Source: Jiella sonneratiae (lineage in GTDB: Bacteria; Pseudomonadota; Alphaproteobacteria; Rhizobiales; Rhizobiaceae). From it: a DNA stretch of 64,000 bases. The position numbers and the translations under genes were made by a program. The notes beneath the pieces are model-generated. The model was not told the DNA's origin. It saw nothing but the letters and a program-made list of their open reading frames with translations, and searched no databases. Position 1 is the stretch's first letter; every line of letters begins with the position of its first letter. Below, in pieces: positions 18,724 through 27,655 of this stretch. The DNA is taken from assembly GCF_017353515.1 (NCBI RefSeq), contig NZ_JAFMPY010000001.1:310001-374000 (forward strand), in the 5' to 3' direction.

Positions 18724-20205
18724 CTACCACCACTTTTCCGGCGTGAAGCGGCCGGCGGCCTTTTCGACGACGGAGCCGAGCGCAAACAGCGTCTCCTCGT
18801 CGAAGGGCCGGCCGATGAGCTGCAGGCCGAGCGGCAGGCCGCCCGCGTCGAGCCCGGCGGGAACCGCGATGCCGGGCAGGCCGGCCATGTTCACCGTCAC
18901 GGTGAAGACGTCGTTGAGATACATCTTCACCGGATCGGAGGCCATGTCCTGATCCCCGATCCCGAACGCCGCCGAGGGCGTCGCCGGGGTCAGCAGCGCG
19001 TCGATGCCGTCGGCATAGACCGTCTCGAAGTCGCGCTTGATCAGCGTGCGCACCTTCTGGGCCTGCAGGTAATAGGCGTCGTAATAGCCGGCCGACAGCA
19101 CGTAGGTGCCGATCATGATGCGGCGCTTGACCTCGCGGCCGAAGCCTTCCGCGCGGGTCTTTTCGTACATGTCGGCAATGTCCCTGCCGGGCACGCGAAG
19201 GCCGTAGCGGACGCCGTCATAGCGGGCGAGATTGGACGAGGCCTCGGCCGGGGCGACGATGTAATAGGCCGGCAGGGCGTATTTCGTGTGCGGCAGCGAG
19301 ACGTCGACGATCTCCGCCCCGGCGTCCTTCAGCCAGGAAATGCCGGTCTGCCACAGGGTCTCGATCTCCTGCGGCATGCCCTCCATCCGGTATTCCTTCG
19401 GAACGCCGATCCTCAGGCCCTTCACCGAGCGGCCGACCGCCGCCTCGTAGTCCGGCACCTCGCGGTCGACGGAGGTCGTATCCTTCGGGTCGACGGAGGC
19501 CATCGACTTCAAAAGGATCGCCGCGTCGCGGACGTCGCGGGCGATCGGGCCGGCCTGGTCCAGCGACGAGGCGAAGGCGACGATGCCCCAGCGCGAGCAG
19601 CGGCCGTAGGTCGGCTTGATGCCGACGGTGCCGGTGAGCGCCGCCGGCTGGCGGATCGAGCCGCCGGTGTCGGTCGCCGTGGCGCCGGCGCACAGATGCG
19701 CCGCGACGGAGGCCGCCGAGCCGCCGGACGAGCCGCCCGGCACGAGATCCATGTTCGAGCCGCGTTTGCGCCAGGGGTTCTTCACCGGCCCGTAATAGGA
19801 GGTCTCGTTGGACGAGCCCATGGCGAACTCGTCCATGTTGAGCTTGCCGAGCATCACCGCCCCGTCGGCAAAGAGGTTCGCCGTCACGGTCGATTCGTAG
19901 CGCGGCTCGAAGCCGTCGAGAATGTGCGAGGCGGCCTGGGTATGGACGCCCTCGGTCGCGAACAGATCCTTGATGCCGAGCGGAATGCCTTCCAGCGGCC
20001 CGGCCTCGCCCCCGGCGATCCTTTCGTCGGAGGCCTTCGCCATCGACCGCGCCTTGCCCTCGGTCACCTTCACATAGGCGTTGATCTGCGGGTTGGCCGC
20101 CTCGATGGCAGTGAGATAGGCCTCGGTCAGTTCGGCGGCGCTCACCTCCTTCTTCGACAGCTTCTCGCGGGCCTCGGCGATGGTGAGGGCGGTGAGGTCG
20201 CTCAT
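18724..20205 (-). CDS. gatA: Asp-tRNA(Asn)/Glu-tRNA(Gln) amidotransferase subunit A
   Basis: Amidase subunit of GatCAB, which converts misacylated Glu-tRNA(Gln) or Asp-tRNA(Asn) to the amide form. The amidase-signature triad is complete: Lys79 (PLGIKDLF), cis-Ser159 ([10 protein letters not shown]) and nucleophile Ser183 ([10 protein letters not shown]). Length 493 residues is normal. I use the ATG at 20205 ([11 protein letters not shown]); a TTG at 20211 would add two residues. An acetyltransferase gene separates it from gatC, and gatB is not in the window. Confidence 0.97.
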   Translation of the reverse strand: MSDLTALTIAEAREKLSKKEVSAAELTEAYLTAIEAANPQINAYVKVTEGKARSMAKASDERIAGGEAGPLEGIPLGIKDLFATEGVHTQAASHILDGFEPRYESTVTANLFADGAVMLGKLNMDEFAMGSSNETSYYGPVKNPWRKRGSNMDLVPGGSSGGSAASVAAHLCAGATATDTGGSIRQPAALTGTVGIKPTYGRCSRWGIVAFASSLDQAGPIARDVRDAAILLKSMASVDPKDTTSVDREVPDYEAAVGRSVKGLRIGVPKEYRMEGMPQEIETLWQTGISWLKDAGAEIVDVSLPHTKYALPAYYIVAPAEASSNLARYDGVRYGLRVPGRDIADMYEKTRAEGFGREVKRRIMIGTYVLSAGYYDAYYLQAQKVRTLIKRDFETVYADGIDALLTPATPSAAFGIGDQDMASDPVKMYLNDVFTVTVNMAGLPGIAVPAGLDAGGLPLGLQLIGRPFDEETLFALGSVVEKAAGRFTPEKWW

Positions 20206-20207
20206 GA

Positions 20208-20672
20208 TCAAAGGCTCTTTTCGTAAAATCGGCTGAATTCGGAATCGGGATAGTCGAGGACGGCGGGGCAGACGCTGAAGCCGCCGCGCTCGTAGAGTGC
20301 CCAGGCAGGCTCGAAGCCGGGCGTCGCGCCCGTCTCGAGGACGAGGCGCTGCAGCCCGACGTCGCGCGCCCGCGCCTCGATGGCCGTCAGGATCGCCCGG
20401 CCGATGCCCCTGCCCCTGAAGTGCGGCTCGCAGAACATCCGCTTGACCTCGCCGGTCTTTTCGTCGTGGACCTTCAGGGAGCCCATGGCGATCGCCGTGC
20501 CGTCGTCGTCGCGCGCGACGAACACCGTGGCGTCGGCGCCGGCCATCTGTTCCACCGTCAGCTGGAACTGGAACTCCGGCGGCGACAGCGGGGTCAGATA
20601 GGCGTTCAGCTTGGCGACCATCTGCCGGATATCGTCCTGAAGCGGCGTTTCGACGGCGATCGGTGGAGCCAT
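20208..20672 (-). CDS. GNAT-family N-acetyltransferase
   Basis: Small acyl-CoA-dependent N-acetyltransferase of 154 residues. The GNAT core is clear: motif A around [29 protein letters not shown] (the RGRGIG acetyl-CoA loop near 86-91) and motif B in [13 protein letters not shown]. It lies between gatC (3-base gap) and gatA (2-base gap after its stop), so it is co-transcribed with the tRNA amidotransferase genes. Substrate unknown; position does not prove a role in tRNA amidation. Confidence 0.9.
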   Translation of the reverse strand: MAPPIAVETPLQDDIRQMVAKLNAYLTPLSPPEFQFQLTVEQMAGADATVFVARDDDGTAIAMGSLKVHDEKTGEVKRMFCEPHFRGRGIGRAILTAIEARARDVGLQRLVLETGATPGFEPAWALYERGGFSVCPAVLDYPDSEFSRFYEKSL

Positions 20673-20675
20673 GGC

Positions 20676-20963
20676 CTATTCGACAACCTTCGGCACCATG
20701 AAGAAGTGGTCCTCGCTCGCCGGCGCGTTGGCGACGATGTCGTCGGCCTTGTCGCCGTCGGTGACGGCGTCCTGGCGCTTCTTCATCGCCATGGGGGTCA
20801 CCGAGGTCATCGGCTCGACGCCGGAGACGTCGACCTCGGAGAGTTGCTCGACGAAGCCGAGAATGGCATTCAGCTCGGCCTCCATCGCCGCCACGTCCGT
20901 GTCGCTGACGGCGATCCGGGCGAGCTTGGCGACGCGGCGCACGGTGGCGGAATCGACGGACAT
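20676..20963 (-). CDS. gatC: Asp-tRNA(Asn)/Glu-tRNA(Gln) amidotransferase subunit C
   Basis: Stabilising subunit of GatCAB, 95 residues. It shows the family pattern [21 protein letters not shown], the [21 protein letters not shown] centre and the C-terminal [11 protein letters not shown]. First gene of gatC-GNAT-gatA; a promoter is visible upstream. Confidence 0.96.
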   Translation of the reverse strand: MSVDSATVRRVAKLARIAVSDTDVAAMEAELNAILGFVEQLSEVDVSGVEPMTSVTPMAMKKRQDAVTDGDKADDIVANAPASEDHFFMVPKVVE

Positions 20964-20999
20964 CTTGTCTCCGGCGGCAGGTTCATCTGGATTTGCCGT

Positions 21000-21028
21000 G
21001 CTATAACGGCGCCATCCGCGGGTGGCAA
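21000..21028 (-). promoter_or_regulatory. Probable promoter of gatC-GNAT-gatA
   Basis: On the minus strand TTGCCA (21023-21028) and TATAGC (21000-21005) are separated by 17 bases, about 37 bases upstream of the gatC ATG. Both hexamers are close to the sigma-70 consensus used in alphaproteobacteria. Confidence 0.55.
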
Positions 21029-21098
21029 CGGGCGCGGGCGAGCCCGGCCGGGTCGCGGACTTCGCCCCGCGCGCGGCGCATGAACACGACGCCGCCGT

Positions 21099-21446
21099 TC
21101 ACGTCTTGATGACGTAATGCTTCTTCGTCGGCTCGACGACGCGCCACCGGCCCTTGAAGCCGGGGCGGATGACGAAGCTGTCGCCGGCCTTCAGCTTGAC
21201 CGGCTCGCCGCCCTCCTCGGTCAGGATCGAGACCCCTTCGATGATGTGGAAGAACTCCCACTCGCTATAGTCGACCAGCCACTCGCCGGCGGTCGATTCC
21301 CAGATGCCGGCGTAAAGGCCGTTGCCGTCGTCCTCGAGGTTCCAGCTCCGGTTGGTCGGCCGGCCGCTCGTCACCTTTTCCTTGGCCGGCGCGCCGGCCT
21401 CGGGCTCGACGCCCTCCTTGTCGAAGCGGATGAAACGGTCGGTCAT
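21099..21446 (-). CDS. Cupin-domain protein (DUF861-like)
   Basis: Single-domain cupin of 115 residues. The fold is indicated by GLYAGIWESTAGEWLVDYSEWEFFHIIEGVSILTEEGGEPVKLKAGDSFVIRPGFKGRWRVVEPTKKHYVI, typical of the (S)-ureidoglycine aminohydrolase-like cupin group. Metal-binding His residues are sparse (one in FFHIIEG), as in many DUF861 proteins, so catalytic activity is uncertain. ATG at 21446. It lies downstream of metY with a 176-base gap that shows no obvious signals. Confidence 0.85.
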   Translation of the reverse strand: MTDRFIRFDKEGVEPEAGAPAKEKVTSGRPTNRSWNLEDDGNGLYAGIWESTAGEWLVDYSEWEFFHIIEGVSILTEEGGEPVKLKAGDSFVIRPGFKGRWRVVEPTKKHYVIKT

Positions 21447-21622
21447 GGTCGCGTCCTCGCTGGCGATCGGTCGGGCGGCCCCGAGGCGTTCGCATCCTTG
21501 CCCGCCTCGGGCCTCGCCAGCAATGACCGGCCTCGAGCTTCGTTCCGCACTGCAGCAAACAAGGCGCCGGAGCCGGCCGTCGCCCGTCGCCCTGGTCGGT
21601 CGTCCCGCGGCGCGTCCGCCGA

Positions 21623-22900
21623 TCAGGCCTTGGCGAGCGCCTGGTCGAGGTCGGCGATGATGTCGGAGGCCTCCTCGATGCCGATCGACAGCCGCACCAC
21701 GTCGGGCCCGGCGCCGGCCGCCGTCTTCTGCTCGTCCGAGAGCTGGCGGTGGGTGGTCGAGGCGGGGTGGATCACCAGCGAGCGCGTATCGCCGATATTG
21801 GCGAGGTGGGAGAACAGCTCCAGCGCCTCGACGAACCTGACGCCCGCGTCGAAGCCGCCCTTCAGCCCGAAGGTGAAGACGGCGCCGGCGCCCTTCGGGC
21901 AGTATTTCATCATCCGCTCGTGCGACAGGTCGCCCTCGAGGCCGGCATAGGAGACCCAGGAGACCTTTTCGTGGCTCTGGAGGTGTCCGGCGACCTTCAG
22001 CGCATTGTCGGAATGGCGCTGCATCCTCAGCGGCAGCGTCTCGATGCCGGTGAGGATCATGAAGGCGTTGAAGGGCGAGATGGCCGGGCCGAGATCGCGC
22101 AGGCCGAGCACCCGGCAGGCGATGGCGAAGGCGAAGTTGCCGAAGGTCTCGTGCAGGACGATGCCGTTGTATTCCGGCCGCGGCTCCGACAGCATCGGAT
22201 AGCGGTCGTCCGCCGACCAGTCGAAGCTGCCGCCGTCGACGATGACGCCGCCCATCGAATTGCCGTGGCCGCCCATGAACTTGGTCAGCGAGTGGACGAC
22301 GATGTCGGCGCCGTGTTCGAGCGGCCGGCAGAGATACGGCGTCGCCATGGTGTTGTCGACGACCAGCGGCAGCTTGTGGCGATGGGCGATCTCGGCGATC
22401 GCCGCGATGTCGAGGACGACGCCGCCGGGATTGGCGATCGATTCGATGAAGATCGCCTTGGTCTTGTCGGTGATCTGCGCCTCGATGTCGGCGAGGTCGA
22501 ACGGATCGGCCCATTTCACGCGCCAGTCGAAGGACTTGAAGGCGTGTCCGAACTGGTTGATCGAACCGCCGTACAGTTTCCGCGAGGCGACGAATTCCTC
22601 GCCCGGCCGCATCAACGCCTGGAACACGATGAGCTGGGCGGCGTGGCCCGAGGCGACGGCGAGCGCCGCGGTGCCGCCTTCGAGCGCGGCGACGCGCTCC
22701 TCCAGCACCGCCTGCGTCGGATTCATGATGCGGGTGTAGATGTTGCCGAACTGCTGGAGGCCGAACAGCGAGGCCGCGTGGTCGACATTGTCGAACACGA
22801 AGGACGTCGTCTGGTAGATCGGCGTCGCCCGCGCCCCCGTGGCGGGGTCCGGCTGCGCGCCGGCATGGATCGCCAGCGTTTCGAATTTCGGTGCGTTCAT
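21623..22900 (-). CDS. metY: O-acetylhomoserine aminocarboxypropyltransferase (sulfhydrylase)
   Basis: PLP enzyme that makes homocysteine from O-acetylhomoserine and sulfide. 425 residues, with the MetY-type opening [31 protein letters not shown], the PLP Lys in [12 protein letters not shown] (about 208) and the long C-terminal domain ending in [18 protein letters not shown]. The length and the [12 protein letters not shown] motif favour MetY over the shorter MetB/MetC enzymes. I looked for a SAM-II riboswitch in the 170-base divergent leader and did not find its conserved core. Confidence 0.94.
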   Translation of the reverse strand: MNAPKFETLAIHAGAQPDPATGARATPIYQTTSFVFDNVDHAASLFGLQQFGNIYTRIMNPTQAVLEERVAALEGGTAALAVASGHAAQLIVFQALMRPGEEFVASRKLYGGSINQFGHAFKSFDWRVKWADPFDLADIEAQITDKTKAIFIESIANPGGVVLDIAAIAEIAHRHKLPLVVDNTMATPYLCRPLEHGADIVVHSLTKFMGGHGNSMGGVIVDGGSFDWSADDRYPMLSEPRPEYNGIVLHETFGNFAFAIACRVLGLRDLGPAISPFNAFMILTGIETLPLRMQRHSDNALKVAGHLQSHEKVSWVSYAGLEGDLSHERMMKYCPKGAGAVFTFGLKGGFDAGVRFVEALELFSHLANIGDTRSLVIHPASTTHRQLSDEQKTAAGAGPDVVRLSIGIEEASDIIADLDQALAKA

Positions 22901-23074
22901 TGCCTGCCTCCCTGTCGCGCCGGCGGATGATTATTCGGCTGGCCGGCTTTTCGCATGTCCCGCCCGCCTTATCATGTCAGCCGATCGCCCGACGAGTGGG
23001 CGCCGATCCGTTTTTCGGCCGGTTCGGAGGAAGTCCGTCCCGCCATTTTGAATTTGCCGACAGGGAGCGCCGCC

Positions 23075-24178
23075 ATGCCGAGCCTCGAAGGAAAAATCCG
23101 CTACGCCGTCGTCGGCGGCGGCTGGATCTCGCAGGCGGCCTTCATGCCCGGCGTCGGCCAGACCGCGAATTCGCTGATGACCGCCATCGTCACCGGCGAC
23201 CGCGACAAGGGCGCGGCGCTCGCGCGGCAATACGGGCTCGACGTCTACGGCTACGACGAATACGACAAGATGCTCGAGAGCGGCACGGTCGACGCCGTCT
23301 ATGTCGCGACGCCGAACTTCCGCCATCGGGAATTCGCCGAGCCGGCGCTGAAGGCCGGCATCCACGTGCTTCTCGAAAAGCCGATGGAGGCGAGCCTCGA
23401 AGACGCCGAGGCGATCGAGGCGGCAGCCAGGGCCTCGGGCGCGAAGCTGATGATCGCCTATCGCCTGCACTGCGAGCCCGGCACGCTGGCGATCGTCGAC
23501 GCCGTGCGCAAGGGCGCGATCGGCAAGCCCCGCTTCTTCACCTCGACCTTCTCGCAGACCGTCAAGGCGTCCAACCATCGGGCGACCAGCGGCTACTGGG
23601 CGGGCCCCGTCCCCGACATGGGCACCTATCCGATCAACGCCGTGCGCAACCTCTTCGAGGCCGAGCCGATCGAGGTCATGGCCTTCGCCTCGCGGACCGA
23701 CCGCGATCTCGGCTGCGACGACACGGTCAGCGTCGTCCTTCGCTTCACCGAAGGCCGGCAGGCGAGCTTCACCCTTTCCTATTCGGCCGAGAGCGTCGAC
23801 CAGTTCTACCTCGTCGGCACCGACGGCGCGATGAACGTCTCCCCCGCCTTCGGCTTCGGAGACGGCACGGGGATCACCTACGACCTCACCCGGGACGGCG
23901 AGACCTCGACCCACGAGGCGCCGGTGGTCGACCAGTTCGCCGGAGAGACGGCATATTTCTCCGACTGCATCCTCGAGGACCGGCAGCCGGAGCCGGACGG
24001 CGAGGAAGGCCTCCTCGACATGATCGTGCTCGCCGCCATCGAGCGGGCGATCGAGACCGGAACGACGCAGCGGCTCGAGCCCCGAAAGCGCATGCGCCGC
24101 CCGGGCCCCGACCAGAAGCGCGAACTCGACCTCGCGGCGACGCCGGAACTCGTCGGCATCGAACTGCCGATGGAGTGA
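23075..24178 (+). CDS. Gfo/Idh/MocA-family oxidoreductase
   Basis: NAD(P)-dependent sugar- or polyol-type dehydrogenase, 367 residues. Rossmann motif VVGGGWISQ near residue 12, the conserved EKP (LLEKPMEASLEDAEA, about 103-105), and the C-terminal alpha/beta domain with GPVPDMGTYPINAVRNLFEAEP, matching this family. A GGGAG ribosome site precedes the ATG at 23075; an in-frame ATG at 22955 gives an N-terminal extension unlike the family. It is divergent from metY. Substrate not predictable. Confidence 0.92.
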   Translation: MPSLEGKIRYAVVGGGWISQAAFMPGVGQTANSLMTAIVTGDRDKGAALARQYGLDVYGYDEYDKMLESGTVDAVYVATPNFRHREFAEPALKAGIHVLLEKPMEASLEDAEAIEAAARASGAKLMIAYRLHCEPGTLAIVDAVRKGAIGKPRFFTSTFSQTVKASNHRATSGYWAGPVPDMGTYPINAVRNLFEAEPIEVMAFASRTDRDLGCDDTVSVVLRFTEGRQASFTLSYSAESVDQFYLVGTDGAMNVSPAFGFGDGTGITYDLTRDGETSTHEAPVVDQFAGETAYFSDCILEDRQPEPDGEEGLLDMIVLAAIERAIETGTTQRLEPRKRMRRPGPDQKRELDLAATPELVGIELPME

Positions 24179-24331
24179 CCGCCCCCGCCGACTCGATACC
24201 CGCCGAAGCCGCCGGGGAAAAGCGAACGCTCGTCGGCTAAGTGTATGATACGGAACAATGAATGCCGCATGTCTCTTGAGGTCGAAAGCCGGCGGGATTT
24301 TTCCCCGGCTCCGAACTCCGGGAGATCTTCC

Positions 24332-24913
24332 GTGAAGCGCACCACTTTGATCAGCACCGCTGCCGCCGCCCTTCTCGCCGCGTCGGTGCCGGCTTTCGCC
24401 CAGTCCTCCGGCAACGGCACCACCGGCAAGGCCATGGGCGAAAACGCCATGGACACCGACAAGGCGCCGGCCCCGGCTCCCGAGAACGTCAAGTCGGCGA
24501 AGAACTTCGTGCCGATGGCCGCGACCGGCAACACCTTCGAGATCGACTCCTCGAACCTCGCCTTGACCAAATCGACGGACGACGCCGTCCGCAGCTTTGC
24601 CAAGCGCATGGTCGAGGACCATTCGGACGCCGCCACCGGGCTGAAGGAGGCCGTTCGGGGGTCGAAGACGGACGTTGCCGTTCCGACCGGGCTCGACGCC
24701 AGGCACCAGCAGATGATGGACACGCTCAACGCCGACGACGAAAGCGCCTTCGACGCGGACTACGTCGCCATGCAGCACCAGGCGCATGTCGAGACGGTCG
24801 CGCTTTTCGAAGCCTATGCGAAGAACGGCGAGGACGGCCCGATCAGGACATTTGCGGAGAAGACGCTGCCGACGCTCAAGGAGCATCTGCAGATGGTCGA
24901 GAAACTGAAGTGA
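24332..24913 (+). CDS. Exported DUF4142 protein
   Basis: Periplasmic protein of 193 residues with a signal peptide (MKRTTLISTAAAALLAASVPAFAQ). The mature part is a ferritin-like four-helix DUF4142 domain: FVPMAATGNTFEIDSSNLALTKSTDDAVRSFAKRMVEDHSDAA and a C-terminal HVETVALFEAYAKNGEDGPIRTFAEKTLPTLKEHLQM. Start is a GTG at 24332 with GGGAG upstream; the longer frame from 24245 would hide the signal peptide. Proteins of this family are often stress-induced; that is family knowledge, not shown here. Confidence 0.88.
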   Translation: MKRTTLISTAAAALLAASVPAFAQSSGNGTTGKAMGENAMDTDKAPAPAPENVKSAKNFVPMAATGNTFEIDSSNLALTKSTDDAVRSFAKRMVEDHSDAATGLKEAVRGSKTDVAVPTGLDARHQQMMDTLNADDESAFDADYVAMQHQAHVETVALFEAYAKNGEDGPIRTFAEKTLPTLKEHLQMVEKLK

Positions 24914-25130
24914 TCACCGCGCGTTAGGGAGATGGCGCCGGGAGCCTCCCGCTTCGCAGGGGCGGCAGCGGGCCGGCCTGCCCTCCGCACCGCGTGGCGC
25001 GGCCGGACCGCGGATCCTTGCACGGCAACGGTCCGCGCGCCGCCCCAGCCATCCAGACCATCGTCCGCTCGCCGAGCGGGCGATGCTGTCATTCGATTCA
25101 ACGGACATTCATCGATCGGAAAAACGACCA

Positions 25131-25586
25131 ATGGTATCTGAAACCGCCGGGGTCAGGACGACCCCTCTCGCCCAGCCGATCGCCAATCTGCTCGTGCCGT
25201 TCCCGGCCGTCTGCTTTACCCTCACCCTCGCCAGCGACATCGTCTACTGGCAGACGGCGAACCTGATGTGGCAGAATTTTTCGGCCTGGCTGCTCTTCGT
25301 CGGCGAGGTGATCGGCGGACTTGCCCTGATCGTCGGCGTGATCGAGCTCCTGACGCGCCGGAGCGTGCGCCTTGCCGGCCCCGGCTGGGGCTATGTGGTG
25401 CTCGGGCTGATCGTCCTCGTCGTCGCCTTCTTCAACAGCCTCGTCCATGCCGGCGACGGCTGGACGGCCGTCGTGCCCTGGGGGCTCGTCCTTTCCGCCA
25501 TCACCTTCCTCCTCGTCCTCGTGACCGCGGCCGTCGGCCGCGCGGCGACGGGCCGGCGCCTCGCTGGAGTCTACTATCATGACTGA
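25131..25586 (+). CDS. DUF2231 inner-membrane protein
   Basis: Membrane protein of 151 residues with four predicted helices, including the family-typical opening RTTPLAQPIANLLVPFPAVCFTLTLASDIVYW and NFSAWLLFVGEVIGGLALIVGVIELLTRR. Its stop overlaps the start of the sorbosone-dehydrogenase-like gene (ATGACTGA), so the two are translationally coupled; this pair recurs in many rhizobial-type genomes. The role may be to provide or sense redox at the membrane for the exported dehydrogenase, but this is inference. Confidence 0.85.
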   Translation: MVSETAGVRTTPLAQPIANLLVPFPAVCFTLTLASDIVYWQTANLMWQNFSAWLLFVGEVIGGLALIVGVIELLTRRSVRLAGPGWGYVVLGLIVLVVAFFNSLVHAGDGWTAVVPWGLVLSAITFLLVLVTAAVGRAATGRRLAGVYYHD

Positions 25587-27267
25587 TCGCCCCATCCTCC
25601 GTTCCGCAGCGCTCGCCGCCGCGAGCTGTCTGGCGCTCGTCGCCGCGACGCCCGGCCTCGCCCAGGACGGCGGCTCCGACTTCGACATCTCCAAGCAGAT
25701 CGGCCCCGATCCGGTGCTGCCGGAGCCCTCTCGATCGCTCCTTCCGAGCATGAAGGTCGCCGAGGTGATCGGCTGGCAGGACGGCGAGACGCCGAAGGTG
25801 CCGGACGGGCTGAAGGTGACGGCCTATGCCAAGGACCTCGTCAATCCGCGCTCGGTCCACACCCTGCCGAACGGCGACGTCCTCGTCGTCCAGTCGCGCG
25901 GTCCCGCCGGCGAGCCGCAGAACCGTCCGAAGGACATCATCCGCGGCTGGATCATGTCGATCGCCCATGGCGGCGGCAGCGGGCCGCAGAAGCCCAGCAA
26001 CATCGTCACGCTGCTGCGCGACACCGACCGGGACGGCACGGTCGACGAGCGTTTCGACCTCCTCACAGGGCTGGACTCGCCCTTCGGCATCGCCTGGGCG
26101 GACGACACGCTCTACGTCGCCGCCACCGACGCGATCCTCGCCTATCCCTACCGGCTCGGCGACACCGAGATCACCGCCGAACCCAAGGTGCTGACGCCGC
26201 TGCCGGGCGGCCCGATCGACCACCACTGGACCAAGGATCTCGCGCTCGGCCCGGACGGGAAATATCTCTACGCCTCGGTCGGCTCCAACTCCAACATCGT
26301 CGAGAACGGCATCGAGGCCGAAAAGGGCCGCGCGGCGATCTGGCAGGTCGACCGGCAGACGGGGGCGGCGCGGGTCTTCGCCTCCGGCCTGCGCAATCCC
26401 AACGGCCTCACCTTCCAGCCGGAGACCGGCGAGCTCTACGCCGTCGTCAACGAACGCGACGAGCTCGGCCCGAACCTCGTGCCCGACTACATGACCTCGG
26501 TGAAGGACGGCGGCTTTTACGGCTGGCCCTGGAGCTATTACGGCAACCACGTCGATCCGCGCGTTCATCCGCAGCGCCCGGACATGGTGGCAAAGGCGAT
26601 CGCGCCGGACTACGCGCTGTCGAGCCACGTCGCGCCCCTCGGCATGACCTTCTCCTTCGGCACCGCGATGCCGAGCCGCTTCGCCCACGGCGCCTTCGTC
26701 GGCGAGCACGGCAGCTGGAACCGCAGCTTCTTCAACGGCTACAAGGTCGTCTACGTGCCGTTCGAGAACGGCAAGCCTGCGGGCAAGGCGCAGGACGTCG
26801 TCACCGGCTTCATCGACGGCGATGAGGCGCACGGGCGGCCGGTGGGCCTTGCGATCGACGGGACCGGCGCGCTGCTCGTCGCCGACGACGCCGGCAACAC
26901 CGTCTGGCGGGTGGCCTCGGCGGACGGGACGGTGTCGGAGCGGCCGATCGGCTCGGACGGCCGGACCGCCGCCGCGTCGCCGGCAAGTACCGGGGCCGGC
27001 GCCGGCGAGGGCAACGCCGCGGCCGCCGCGGGCGGGAACGGCGCGGCGTCGCAGGCGACCGGCGTCGCCAGTCCGGATGCGGGCGGCGCCTCCTCCGGCT
27101 TGGGCACCTCTCCCGCGGCGTCGAGCGACGAGTTGATCACCGGCGAGGCACCGGCCGCGCGTCCGGACGCCTCGGCGCCCGATCCGTCGCAGACCGAGAT
27201 CGCGCCGTCGGCGCTGCCGAACGGTGCAGGCGAAACCGGCGCCACTGCGCCGAACGGCCCGCAGTGA
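25579..27267 (+). CDS. Exported sorbosone dehydrogenase-like beta-propeller with Ala/Gly/Pro-rich tail
   Basis: Periplasmic six-bladed propeller of the L-sorbosone dehydrogenase/PQQ-glucose-dehydrogenase-like family, 562 residues. Signal peptide ends near PGLAQ (about 29). Propeller motifs include LVNPRSVHTLPNGDVLVVQS, KDLALGPDGKYLYASVGSNSN, GLRNPNGLTFQPETGELYAVVNERDELG and GAFVGEHGSWNR. From about residue 455 onward there is a roughly 110-residue low-complexity tail dominated by Ala, Gly, Ser and Pro that the family does not need. Follows DUF2231 with overlapping start. PQQ dependence is family knowledge; the actual aldehyde or sugar substrate is unknown. Confidence 0.87.
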   Translation: MTDRPILRSAALAAASCLALVAATPGLAQDGGSDFDISKQIGPDPVLPEPSRSLLPSMKVAEVIGWQDGETPKVPDGLKVTAYAKDLVNPRSVHTLPNGDVLVVQSRGPAGEPQNRPKDIIRGWIMSIAHGGGSGPQKPSNIVTLLRDTDRDGTVDERFDLLTGLDSPFGIAWADDTLYVAATDAILAYPYRLGDTEITAEPKVLTPLPGGPIDHHWTKDLALGPDGKYLYASVGSNSNIVENGIEAEKGRAAIWQVDRQTGAARVFASGLRNPNGLTFQPETGELYAVVNERDELGPNLVPDYMTSVKDGGFYGWPWSYYGNHVDPRVHPQRPDMVAKAIAPDYALSSHVAPLGMTFSFGTAMPSRFAHGAFVGEHGSWNRSFFNGYKVVYVPFENGKPAGKAQDVVTGFIDGDEAHGRPVGLAIDGTGALLVADDAGNTVWRVASADGTVSERPIGSDGRTAAASPASTGAGAGEGNAAAAAGGNGAASQATGVASPDAGGASSGLGTSPAASSDELITGEAPAARPDASAPDPSQTEIAPSALPNGAGETGATAPNGPQ

Positions 27268-27655
27268 CGGCCCTCCCGAGCGGGGGTCAGGCGGAAGATC
27301 GTTCGAAGGTAATGGGTCGCCGGCGACGCTGCGGTCTTTCCCCTTGCGCGGAAGATGTGTGACGACCCGGGTGGGGTGTTGCAGCCTCCGGCCTGCCCTC
27401 GCTTGGGAATCCGCGAAACCCACGATGCCGGGCGATCCCGATTCTCCCGTGACGCCGCCGGTCCGGCGCTTCTCTGGTGATGACCGTCCGATGATACGGC
27501 AGCAGCGATTGCCATGCGGCCGGCCGTCTCGCTAAAGTCGGATGGCTCGCCGGAAACGTGCGGGCGCGCGTCGAAGTTGAGACCTGCTTAACGAACGGGT
27601 GATACCAGCCCGGCATTGGCGAGCCGGCGATTGGAATCCGTGGCGGGGACGTCGA
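27268..27655 (+). other. Intergenic region, 388 bp, promoter only
   Basis: Between the sorbosone-dehydrogenase-like gene and the GGDEF gene. Apart from the promoter at 27577-27605 I see no gene, repeat or clear terminator in it; open frames here are short, basic and lack ribosome sites. Confidence 0.5.
27577..27605 (+). promoter_or_regulatory. Probable promoter of the GGDEF gene
   Basis: TTGAGA (27577-27582) and TGATAC (27600-27605) with a 17-base spacer, about 50 bases before the GTG start at 27656. Confidence 0.5.

Noticed and set aside
22901-23074. Possible SAM-II riboswitch upstream of metY
   Set aside because: There is a CGGCT/AGCCG outer pairing in the leader, but the conserved SAM-II core and pseudoknot bases are not present.
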